Part shown: one piece after another, positions 8,837 to 16,136 of the stretch
Layout: every line of letters begins with the position of its first letter
How positions within the stretch are numbered: the first letter of the stretch is position 1
NCBI RefSeq assembly: GCF_900302505.1
Contig: NZ_OMOJ01000003.1
Coordinates: 1-64,000 of the forward strand
Direction: 5' to 3'
DNA length: 64,000 nt
Source: Pseudoprimorskyibacter insulae
Lineage (GTDB): Bacteria > Pseudomonadota > Alphaproteobacteria > Rhodobacterales > Rhodobacteraceae
The notes under the pieces: model-generated
Database searches by the model: none
What the model was told of the DNA's origin: nothing
The model's input: only the letters and a program-made list of their open reading frames with translations
Translations under genes and position numbers: made by a program

Positions 8837-9877
8837 TTAGAGCAGACCCGCTTCTTCCATGAACTTCACGTGTGCGTCGAAGACTTCTTTGGCCAGGTCG
8901 GAACCGGCAGCAAAGTCGTTCCAAGCTTCTTTGGCGATTTCGCGCAGCTTGTCGCGTTCGGCCTGCGGCCAATCGATGACGGTGATGTCGCCTGCGGCTT
9001 TGTCACGGGCCACCAGCTGACGGTCAAGACGGTCAAAGTACTGACGCAGACCGTTGTAGGCTGCCAGATACCAAGTCTCGAGCGCGGTCTTTTCTGCGTC
9101 GGTCAGCTCATCCCAAACGGATTCCGATACAGTGAACTGAAGGATCGGGGTTGAGTGGATGCCCGGGAAGATCGGGTATTTCGCGATCTTGTGCATGCCG
9201 TTGGCATCGTTGTTGGCATAGGCCGAGTTGTCGGCTGCGTCGATCACGCCTTTTTCCAGCGCGCCATAGGTTTCAGAACCGGACATCGACACCGGTGCCG
9301 CGCCTGCGCGCTTAAACACGTCGGCCGCCAGACCTTCGGGCGAACGGATCTTCAGGCCTGCCAGATCGGCAACGCCGTTGACCGGAACCTTGGACACGAA
9401 AGCTTCGCGCGCATAGGCACCACAGCCCACAACGTGAACGCCGGGGAAATGCGCATCGAACAGTTTTTGCAGCATTTCTTTGCCGCCGCCCTGTGCGCAG
9501 AACGCCTGAATCTGGTCGGCGCTGTCGTAGCCTGCAATCAGGTCACCCATCAGCGCAAAAGCAGGGTCGATGCCTGCGAAATAGTTGATCGAGGTCAGGT
9601 CACCATCGAGAATGCCAACGGCAATTGCCTCGGCGGTTTCACGGCGCGGAACGACCGCGTCCACCGGCAGCAGTTCCACTGCCAGCGAGCCGCCGGTCAT
9701 GGCTTCCAGCTTGGGGATCCATTCTTCGTTCAAATAGGCCAGCGACGCGTGGCTCGCGTTCGAGCTGGTCTGGATTTTCAAAGTGCGGTCGGCGGCATCT
9801 GCGGTGGTGGCAACGGCCCCCAACGCCAGAGCAAACGAGGCCGCGGCGGTCAAGTTGCGGACGATATTTTTGGTCAT
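8837..9877 (-). CDS. dctP: TRAP transporter periplasmic substrate-binding protein
   Basis: A 346-residue secreted protein. The ATG at 9877 has GGAGGA just upstream and gives a clean signal peptide (MTKNIVRNLTAAASFALALG, cleavage after about ADA at residue 28); a longer reading frame upstream lacks this. The mature part has DctP-family landmarks: the RREATEAIAVG-like helix (RRETAEAIAVG), the substrate-carboxylate Arg region GLKIRSPEG, and the NSAYANNDANGMHKIAKY segment. It delivers the acid to DctQM. It is divergent from the GntR gene, with an operator palindrome between them. Confidence 0.92.
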   Translation of the reverse strand: MTKNIVRNLTAAASFALALGAVATTADAADRTLKIQTSSNASHASLAYLNEEWIPKLEAMTGGSLAVELLPVDAVVPRRETAEAIAVGILDGDLTSINYFAGIDPAFALMGDLIAGYDSADQIQAFCAQGGGKEMLQKLFDAHFPGVHVVGCGAYAREAFVSKVPVNGVADLAGLKIRSPEGLAADVFKRAGAAPVSMSGSETYGALEKGVIDAADNSAYANNDANGMHKIAKYPIFPGIHSTPILQFTVSESVWDELTDAEKTALETWYLAAYNGLRQYFDRLDRQLVARDKAAGDITVIDWPQAERDKLREIAKEAWNDFAAGSDLAKEVFDAHVKFMEEAGLL

Positions 9878-9941
9878 GGTTTCCTCCCAAATAGAACCCT
9901 CTGCCCCCGTGCTCCTCCACACTGGTCATCAGGGTCGCCCA

Positions 9942-9955
9942 ACTAATATATTAGT
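9942..9955. promoter_or_regulatory. Putative GntR operator, palindrome ACTAATATATTAGT
   Basis: A perfect 14-bp palindrome in the 157-base space between divergent dctP and the GntR gene. On the minus strand it overlaps a possible -10 element (TATATT or TATTAG after TTGATT), which would place a bound repressor on the transporter promoter. It shares the TRRTATAYYA core with the sites at 369 and 13893. Confidence 0.65.
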
Positions 9956-10034
9956 GGTACAGTTTAATCAACTGGAGAGTCGCCAAATCGGGAAAACTTG
10001 GATAAAGCAGTGAAATCGTAAGGGGGATGAGCGC

Positions 10035-10757
10035 ATGACAGCGTCGCACAAGATGAATTTCGGGGGTCTCGGCCCGTCGATTTCGCCGGGGCACACCTCG
10101 GCGGCGCAACGCGTCTACGAGGATCTGCGCGAACGAATCGTAACGCTGGAACTGCCCCCTGAAACCACTCTGTCGCGCAGCGATCTGGCCCGCACCTATG
10201 GCGTTAGCCAAACGCCAATCCGCGAAGCGATGCAAAAACTGGAACAAGACGGGCTGATCCGCATCTACCCGCAGTCCCGCACCGAAGTGTCCAGAATCGA
10301 CGTCAAAGAACTGCGCGAGGCGCATTTCCTGCGCGTGGCGCTGGAATGCGAAGTGGTGCGCCGTCTGGCCGTGATGGAGGACCGGAGCGCCTTAGAACAG
10401 GCGCTGGCGATTTCCGAAATGCAAGTAGCGCTGCGCAACAAACCCGATCAGTTCCGCATGTTCAGCGATCTGGACAAAGCCATGCACCGCGTGCTGTTCG
10501 AAGCTGTGGGCATGCGCGCGCTCTATGAATTGCTGGCCCGCAAACTGGGGCATCTGGCGCGCTGCCAACGGCTCGAACTGCCGCGCAAGGGCAAGGTCGA
10601 CACCATTCTGGACCAGCACCGCGCGGTGATGGATGCGCTTGTCGCCCGCGATCCCGAGGCCGCGGTTGAGGCCATGCGCGTGCATGTGTCCGGCACGATC
10701 ACCCGGATTGAAAAGCTACAGCACGAATTCCCGGACTATTTCACCAATCAAAGCTGA
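10035..10757 (+). CDS. GntR-family transcriptional regulator, FCD subfamily
   Basis: A 240-residue regulator with an N-terminal winged helix (about 25-95; SRSDLARTYGVSQTPIREAM followed by LEQDGLIRIYPQSRTEV) and an all-helical FCD ligand domain (about 100-230) with the Asp/His metal-site pattern SDLDKAMHRVLF and later LDQHRAVMDAL and RVHVSG. Such proteins sense a sugar acid or keto acid and usually repress the adjacent catabolic genes. It is divergent from the TRAP operon, and three similar palindromes nearby are probable targets. Its last 10 bases overlap the end of the convergent membrane-protein gene. Confidence 0.88.
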   Translation: MTASHKMNFGGLGPSISPGHTSAAQRVYEDLRERIVTLELPPETTLSRSDLARTYGVSQTPIREAMQKLEQDGLIRIYPQSRTEVSRIDVKELREAHFLRVALECEVVRRLAVMEDRSALEQALAISEMQVALRNKPDQFRMFSDLDKAMHRVLFEAVGMRALYELLARKLGHLARCQRLELPRKGKVDTILDQHRAVMDALVARDPEAAVEAMRVHVSGTITRIEKLQHEFPDYFTNQS

Positions 10758-12160
10758 GTCAGCACCCAGAAGAACGGCACCATTGTTGCGACGGTCAAGG
10801 CGCTGAACCCAAGGTTCCAGCCCCATGTCAACCGCCGTGCCGGGATGTCGCCCACCTGCTGCGTCAGCAAGACCACCGTTGCAAAGGGCGATGCGGTCAT
10901 CGATAGCGACCAGCCGCAGGAAATGGCCAGCGCCAGCAAGGTCGGATCGGTCGGCAATTCCGGCAGGCCTGAAAAGAAGCTGCCAAAGAAGATGGCCAGC
11001 ATGATCGGGCTAAAGGCCAAAAGGCTCAGTAAGGTCAGGACGATCGGCAAGGCGCTTAGGATGATGAAATCCGGCACGTTGTTCATCCCCAGCATCGCCG
11101 CCAGTTCCGCGCTTGGCAGGATTTCAGCCCCGACACGGCCAACGAACCCGGATGCGGCCAAGGTCACACCCAACGGCGCGGATGACGGCAGATCATCCAG
11201 CAGGATTTCCCCAAACCGTTTGCGCGTGGTTGCCCGCCCCTCAGGCGACACCCCGTTCTGCACCACGATCCAGCCCACCAACATAGCAGGACAGGCCATA
11301 ATCAGCCCCGAAACCACGGTATCGCCTGTCAGCAATACGCCCACGGTGATCATTGCCATCAGCCAGCCGCAGGCCGCCAAAAACCGCAACAACGCCCCGA
11401 CCGGCAAAGGCGGCGGGACGATTTTGCGGGCGGCGCGCACCTTGCGGAACCGCAGCTTATCTTCCAGCGCGCCGACGACCATGATCATCACAAACAGCAC
11501 CCCGCCATAGGCGATCCAAAGCGAGCGATCTACGTTGGGAAGCATCTCCATCAGGGCCAGCGGCGCAACGGCGGTTGGCGACCAGATGACCGCCCATGCA
11601 AACCCGCGCAGCAAGGCGCTGACTTGCCGGCGTTCGCGGATCGGGTTCAGCGGATCGTTCGGCGTTGCCCGCTCAATGCCCTTTTGGATCAGCGGCACAA
11701 GAAAGCTGACCACACCGATATTGAACAGCACCGTCAGGATCGACGTCCCCGCATTCAACGCGTAATACCGACGCCCCTGCGGCTGACGGGTCAGATAGGC
11801 CCCAACCTCTCGCACCGAAGGCGATGTGGCGGCGGCCTCATGCAGCAGACCCAGCAGCAGGATGAAGGCCATCAGGAACGCGCCCTGCTCTAGCCCGCCA
11901 AGAATGCCAGCGGTCGTTGCCCGGCCAGACCAAAGCCCATAGCCGGTCAGCGCGGCGCAAACGACCAGCAGATAGACCTCTCGTGCGCCATATTGCCGGG
12001 CCGCCATCAGCGCCACGACGCCCATGATCGACCACGCCAAGTAATGCACGGCAGGCGTGGCCACCTGACGCGATACCAATTCGACCCCCATAATGGCGAT
12101 CAGCAGGAAGGCCATCGCAAAGCTATATCTGCCCCGAGGCAGCCGGGTTCGGTTTGGCAT
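10748..12160 (-). CDS. Multi-pass membrane protein, possible anion transporter
   Basis: A 470-residue hydrophobic protein with about 11-12 predicted membrane segments and a central charged loop (EDKLRFRKVRAARKIV). The pattern of two similar halves (LFNIGVVSFLVPLI; GLIMACPAMLVGWIVV; SCGWSLSMTASPFATVVLL) recalls the ion-transporter/CitMHS-type superfamily, but I cannot name the family. It lies downstream of the thiamine-enzyme gene on the same strand with a 45-base gap, so it may import or export the substrate or product of that enzyme. Confidence 0.6.
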   Translation of the reverse strand: MPNRTRLPRGRYSFAMAFLLIAIMGVELVSRQVATPAVHYLAWSIMGVVALMAARQYGAREVYLLVVCAALTGYGLWSGRATTAGILGGLEQGAFLMAFILLLGLLHEAAATSPSVREVGAYLTRQPQGRRYYALNAGTSILTVLFNIGVVSFLVPLIQKGIERATPNDPLNPIRERRQVSALLRGFAWAVIWSPTAVAPLALMEMLPNVDRSLWIAYGGVLFVMIMVVGALEDKLRFRKVRAARKIVPPPLPVGALLRFLAACGWLMAMITVGVLLTGDTVVSGLIMACPAMLVGWIVVQNGVSPEGRATTRKRFGEILLDDLPSSAPLGVTLAASGFVGRVGAEILPSAELAAMLGMNNVPDFIILSALPIVLTLLSLLAFSPIMLAIFFGSFFSGLPELPTDPTLLALAISCGWSLSMTASPFATVVLLTQQVGDIPARRLTWGWNLGFSALTVATMVPFFWVLTQL

Positions 12161-12205
12161 CGGTTCGCTTTCTGACTGCGCCCGGCTCGGGGCGCCCTGC
12201 CCGGC

Positions 12206-13873
12206 CTAGCGCCGGGCGTGCATTTGGGTGATCGTCGCCCGTGTTGAGATCTGTTCCGCCGTGGTGACCAGTTCGATCACCGCAGGCTTGCCCGAGGCAA
12301 GCGCCGCATCGAAGGCAGGTTCAAATTCATCCGTGGTGGTCACGCGTGCGCCGAATGCGCCCATCGCTTCGGCCATCGCGGCGAAATCGGGGTTTACCAA
12401 CGCAGTGCCGGAAATGCGGTTCGGGTGGTCGCGTTCTTGGTGCATACGGATCGTGCCATAGGTGCCGTTGTTGAACACCAGAACAATCGGGCAGCCCCCA
12501 TGCTGGACCGAGGTTGCAATTTCCTGACCAGACATCATGAACCCGCCATCGCCGACAAAGCTGATGACAGGGCGCGACGGATCTTCCATCGCGGCGCTGA
12601 CGGCGGCAGGCACCGAATAGCCCATAGCCCCGCAGGTCGACCCAATCAGGCGGCCGGGGCGTTCGAAGGCCAAAAACCGCTGTGCCCAACCGGTGTGGTT
12701 GCCCGCATCCAAGGTCACCACTGCCGAATTCGGCAGTTTGCGGCGCAAAATGGCCATCGCGGCCCCAAGATCCAACGCGCCTTCATAAGCGGGCGGGTCC
12801 ATATCGGCCTCTTGTTCGGTGCGGCAGGCGGCGGCCCAATTCATCCAGTCCGTGCCAAGCCCCCAAGAGGTCTTGGACAGTTCCTCGGCCAGACGGTCCA
12901 CCGATGCGACGATGCCCAATTCAGGCGTGTAGACGCGGCCAATTTCTTCGGCTTCGGGATAGACATGCACGATCCGTTGATCACCCGTCAGGCCGGGGTT
13001 GGTGTAGCTATCGTTGGAAATCTCGGACAGGCGTGTGCCCAGCAGCACCAGCAGGTCTGCCTCTTTCATCCGGGCCTTCAGCTTGGGGCCCGCCGAGGTG
13101 CCAAGCGCCCCGACATAGCTGGCCGAGGAGTTGGCAACCGTGTCCTGACGGCGGAACACCGCGACGGTTGGCAAATGGTTGGCTTCGGCAAAAGCGGTCA
13201 GCTGCGCGGCGGCGGCATCGCTCCAACGACCACCGATCACCAGCATCGGGCGTTCTGCGCTGGCCAGCGCATCTTTCAGCGCCTCAAGGTCGGCCCCAGA
13301 CGGCGCGGCGCAGGCGGGCTGATAACGTTTGGCGTCGGCAACTTTGACCACATCTGTCAGCATGTCTTCGGGCAGTGCCAACACAACAGGCCCCGGACGG
13401 CCCGAGGTTGCCACGCGGAAGGCCCGCGACAGGATTTCCGGGATACGCGCGGCATCGTCGATTTCATCGACCCATTTGGCCACCGTGCCGAACATCACGC
13501 GATAGTCGATTTCCTGAAAGGCTTCGCGCCCGCGCATCTCGCGGCCAATTTGGCCGACGAACAGGATCATCGGCGTGGAATCCTGCCGCGCGATATGCAC
13601 CCCGATCGAGGCATGGCAAGCCCCCGGCCCCCGTGTGACAAAGCAAATGCCCGGCTCTCCGGTCAATTTGCCATGGGCCTCGGCCATATTCGCGGCCCCG
13701 GCTTCGTGGCGGGCATTGACCAGTTCAATCTGATCGCCCGTGTCATGCATCGCGTCCAGCACCTCAAGATAGCTTTCGCCCGGTACGCAAAATGCACGGG
13801 TCACGCCGTGAACGATAAGCTGATCCACCAGAACCTGACCGCCAGTGCGATCCTTGAGAGCCGCTTTTGCCAC
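12206..13873 (-). CDS. Thiamine-diphosphate-dependent enzyme, acetolactate synthase-like
   Basis: A protein of about 555 residues with the three-domain ThDP fold: PYR domain with the catalytic Glu in NARHEAGAANMAEA, a central domain, and PP domain with the GDGGFMMSGQEI metal-diphosphate motif ending near NNGTYGTI. It is not obviously IlvB, because no regulatory subunit is present and it sits beside sugar-acid genes; a carboligase or decarboxylase of a keto acid is likely. An AGGAGG lies one base before the ATG at 13879, too close to use, but seven bases before the in-frame GTG at 13873, so GTG is taken as the start (an annotation pipeline may report 13879). A palindrome at 13893 lies just upstream. 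Confidence 0.8.
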   Translation of the reverse strand: MAKAALKDRTGGQVLVDQLIVHGVTRAFCVPGESYLEVLDAMHDTGDQIELVNARHEAGAANMAEAHGKLTGEPGICFVTRGPGACHASIGVHIARQDSTPMILFVGQIGREMRGREAFQEIDYRVMFGTVAKWVDEIDDAARIPEILSRAFRVATSGRPGPVVLALPEDMLTDVVKVADAKRYQPACAAPSGADLEALKDALASAERPMLVIGGRWSDAAAAQLTAFAEANHLPTVAVFRRQDTVANSSASYVGALGTSAGPKLKARMKEADLLVLLGTRLSEISNDSYTNPGLTGDQRIVHVYPEAEEIGRVYTPELGIVASVDRLAEELSKTSWGLGTDWMNWAAACRTEQEADMDPPAYEGALDLGAAMAILRRKLPNSAVVTLDAGNHTGWAQRFLAFERPGRLIGSTCGAMGYSVPAAVSAAMEDPSRPVISFVGDGGFMMSGQEIATSVQHGGCPIVLVFNNGTYGTIRMHQERDHPNRISGTALVNPDFAAMAEAMGAFGARVTTTDEFEPAFDAALASGKPAVIELVTTAEQISTRATITQMHARR

Positions 13874-13890
13874 GCGCATGCCTCCTTAGA

Positions 13891-13904
13891 ATTGATATAT
13901 CAGT
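13891..13904. promoter_or_regulatory. Putative GntR operator around TGATATATCA
   Basis: A perfect 10-bp palindrome at 13893-13902. The 14-base frame matches the 9942 palindrome at 11 of 14 positions when read on the minus strand. It lies about 20 bases before the thiamine-enzyme start and would block transcription or initiation when bound. Confidence 0.55.
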
Positions 13905-13950
13905 TGGTGGCGCATCTATCTCGCGGGGTCAAGCACCCTTGCCACGAACT

Positions 13951-13966
13951 CGGCACAAGACTTGCT
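13951..13966 (+). promoter_or_regulatory. Sigma-54 promoter of chemoreceptor gene
   Basis: CGGCACAAGACTTGCT matches the TGGCAC-N5-TTGC consensus, with GG and GC exactly 12 bases apart. It lies 86 bases before the ATG of the soluble chemoreceptor, which places that gene in the RpoN regulon like the flagellar genes further on. Confidence 0.75.
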
Positions 13967-14051
13967 ACACAATGCCCGAGACCACAACGCCGTTTCTAAA
14001 ACATCACTCAGACTGGTCGTTGATCTTCCCAGTCGCGCGAAAGGAACTGAA

Positions 14052-15479
14052 ATGAACATGATGCCGTTCAACGACGACCATCTGTCGAAAGATGAATTGG
14101 CGCAACGTCAACAAGCGATAAAGGACATTGCCTTGCGTATCGGCAACCTGTCCGTCGCGATTGTTGGCGTGTCCGGTGAGGTCAGCGATACGGCCGCACG
14201 GGTTGATCGGCAAGCCGAAATTTTCCGCAATGTCGGCGAACAGGCCAATCAAATCGCCGAGAAAAGCCAAACCGTTCTGCACGCCGCCGATAGCGCGGTT
14301 CAGGTGTCCGAAGATGCCCGAACCAATGTCACCCACACATCAGACCGTCTGACGGCGATGGTTGGCGATGTGGCCGACCTGATCGACCGCGTGTCGCAGC
14401 TATTTGACAAGCTGGAAGGCTTGGATTCGGCGCTCAAAAGCGTTTCGGCCGTGTCGCGCGAGGTTGAGAATATTTCGCGCAAAACCAATCTTCTGTCGCT
14501 GAATGCGTCAATTGAGGCAGCGCGCGCAGGCCCTCACGGACGCGGGTTCATGGTCGTGGCGCAAGAGGTCAAAGACCTGTCCACCATGACCGGCGATGCA
14601 ACGGCTGAAATTCAGGAAACCATTTCTGAGCTGTCGGTCGAACTGTCTGGCCTGATTGATATGGCCAAGGGCGCGGTAAATCTGGCTGGCGGCATCCGGT
14701 CGCAAACCGACGGGATCGGTACCGAGATCACCGCCATTCCTGAAACGCTGTCGGGCATCGCATCTGCGCAGCGCGACATTCTAAGCGCATCGTCCGAGAT
14801 CAACACATCCGTCGATGATGTCCGCGGCAATATAAATGATCTGCGGCGCGATGTGGAACAGTCATCCGAAAGCCTTGGTCTGGCGCAGGAAAAGATGGCC
14901 TCGATCACCGAGGATTCAGAAGCCATCACCAGTATGACCGCGCGTTTGGGCGTGGAAACGCCGGACACCAAGTATATCAGTGCCGTTCAGCAAGCCGCGG
15001 AGCAGGTGTCCGCCGAATTTGAGCGCGCCGTACAGTCGGGCCGCGTTAGCATGCACGATCTGTTCGACACCAATTACACGCCGATTGCTGGCACCAATCC
15101 TCAGCAGGTGATGGCACGGTTTACCGAGTTCACCGACGCAATCCTACCCGTCATTCAGGAACCGATGTTGGATCTGGCGGCGGATGTGGTGTTCTGTGCA
15201 GCGGTCAATGTCGATGGCTACCTGCCGACGCACAACCGCAAGTTCTCGATGCCACAAATGCCCAGCGATCCGGGCTGGAACGCATCCTACAGCCGCAACC
15301 GCCGGATCTTTAACGACCGCGTCGGACTGGCGGCAGGCAAAAGCAAGCGCCCCTTCCTGCTGCAAGCCTATCGCCGCGATATGGGCAACGGCACGTTCAT
15401 CCTGATGAAGGATGTCTCGGCCCCGATCGTGGTCAAAGGACGCCACTGGGGCGGTTTGCGCCTGGCCTACAAAGCATAA
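14052..15479 (+). CDS. Soluble chemoreceptor with N-terminal signalling domain
   Basis: A 475-residue cytoplasmic protein with no signal peptide or membrane helix. The coiled-coil MCP signalling hairpin occupies roughly residues 20-330, with its tip at about 140-175 ([20 protein letters not shown]). The C-terminal 130 residues form a separate domain ([48 protein letters not shown]-like end [13 protein letters not shown]) that looks like a sensory domain of the Cache/PAS kind. Order is therefore reversed compared with usual receptors. The ATG at 14052 follows AAGGA. A sigma-54 promoter lies upstream and a strong terminator follows. Confidence 0.85.
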   Translation: MNMMPFNDDHLSKDELAQRQQAIKDIALRIGNLSVAIVGVSGEVSDTAARVDRQAEIFRNVGEQANQIAEKSQTVLHAADSAVQVSEDARTNVTHTSDRLTAMVGDVADLIDRVSQLFDKLEGLDSALKSVSAVSREVENISRKTNLLSLNASIEAARAGPHGRGFMVVAQEVKDLSTMTGDATAEIQETISELSVELSGLIDMAKGAVNLAGGIRSQTDGIGTEITAIPETLSGIASAQRDILSASSEINTSVDDVRGNINDLRRDVEQSSESLGLAQEKMASITEDSEAITSMTARLGVETPDTKYISAVQQAAEQVSAEFERAVQSGRVSMHDLFDTNYTPIAGTNPQQVMARFTEFTDAILPVIQEPMLDLAADVVFCAAVNVDGYLPTHNRKFSMPQMPSDPGWNASYSRNRRIFNDRVGLAAGKSKRPFLLQAYRRDMGNGTFILMKDVSAPIVVKGRHWGGLRLAYKA

Positions 15480-15516
15480 CGGCGGGGGCGCATTGCCCCC
15501 ACCCTTTCAACCAAAG

Positions 15517-15549
15517 AAAAACCCGCCTTTCGGCGGGCTTTTCTTTTTG
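15517..15549. terminator. Bidirectional rho-independent terminator
   Basis: CCCGCC-TTTC-GGCGGG stem flanked by an A-rich stretch on the left and CTTTTCTTTTT on the right, so it can work in both directions. It sits between the chemoreceptor gene and the convergent Hpt-like gene. Confidence 0.9.
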
Positions 15550-15564
15550 TTGAGTGATGGTGAT

Positions 15565-15945
15565 TCAGAAAGGAAGATCGGGATGTTCCCATAAGGCTGA
15601 CAACGATGCCTGCCCGACCCGCACCAAACGTTCCAGCACTGAGGCCAGCGCTACGTCATCGGCGGTCTCAATCATTACGAATGTTTCATCTGCCACCTGA
15701 GCGAGCGATTTGAGCCCGACCAAGTTCGCAGCAATCTTAAGCGCCTTGCAATTCTGGCGAACCGCGCGCTTATCCGCGATGCTACCAAAGTTCTGGACAC
15801 GCGCCAGGCCAAGCGACAGCTCGTCAATGGCTTTGCAGATCACATCACTGGCACCGTGGGTGCCAAGATGGTTCTTTAGGTAGGCCATATGCTCACTATC
15901 GAGCAGAATTGCATCCTGTGCTGATGCTTGTGAAATGTTCTGCAC
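15565..15945 (-). CDS. Degenerate Hpt-like small protein
   Basis: A 126-residue helical protein. The segment RQNCKALKIAANLVGLKSLAQVADE aligns by eye with the Hpt signature (AHxLKGxAxxxGxxxLA), but the phospho-accepting His is replaced by Lys (CKALKIAAN). It could therefore be a non-phosphorylated docking or inhibitor protein for a kinase or receiver. The start is GTG at 15945 with GAGG eight bases upstream. It lies between a chemoreceptor gene and a hybrid kinase gene. The Hpt assignment is from motif shape only. Confidence 0.55.
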   Translation of the reverse strand: MQNISQASAQDAILLDSEHMAYLKNHLGTHGASDVICKAIDELSLGLARVQNFGSIADKRAVRQNCKALKIAANLVGLKSLAQVADETFVMIETADDVALASVLERLVRVGQASLSALWEHPDLPF

Positions 15946-16136
15946 TGTCGTTACCTCAACCTAATTCTCTTTATTAATCTACCTACATTCTACCGGTCAG
16001 CCAGCGCACTTTGGATTGTTCGAATTATCCAAGGATAGCGCCTTGAAGTCTTCATGAATATTCTTTGATTTTATTGGATATTTCCGGCCACGACAATATT
16101 CGGCCATATTCGTAGTTGCTGGAAAACAACAAATAT
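15946..16136. other. AT-rich intergenic region with repeated ATATTC
   Basis: A 191-base gap of clearly lower GC than its surroundings, between the starts/ends of two minus-strand genes. ATATTC or its close variants occur at least four times between about 16056 and 16139 (GAATATTC, CAATATTC, CCATATTC, AAATATTC). It probably holds the promoter of the Hpt-like gene; no coding sequence or terminator is evident. Confidence 0.5.

Noticed and set aside
9878-9922. Upstream start of the TRAP binding protein
   Set aside because: It would put 15 polar residues before the signal peptide; the ATG at 9877 has GGAGGA.
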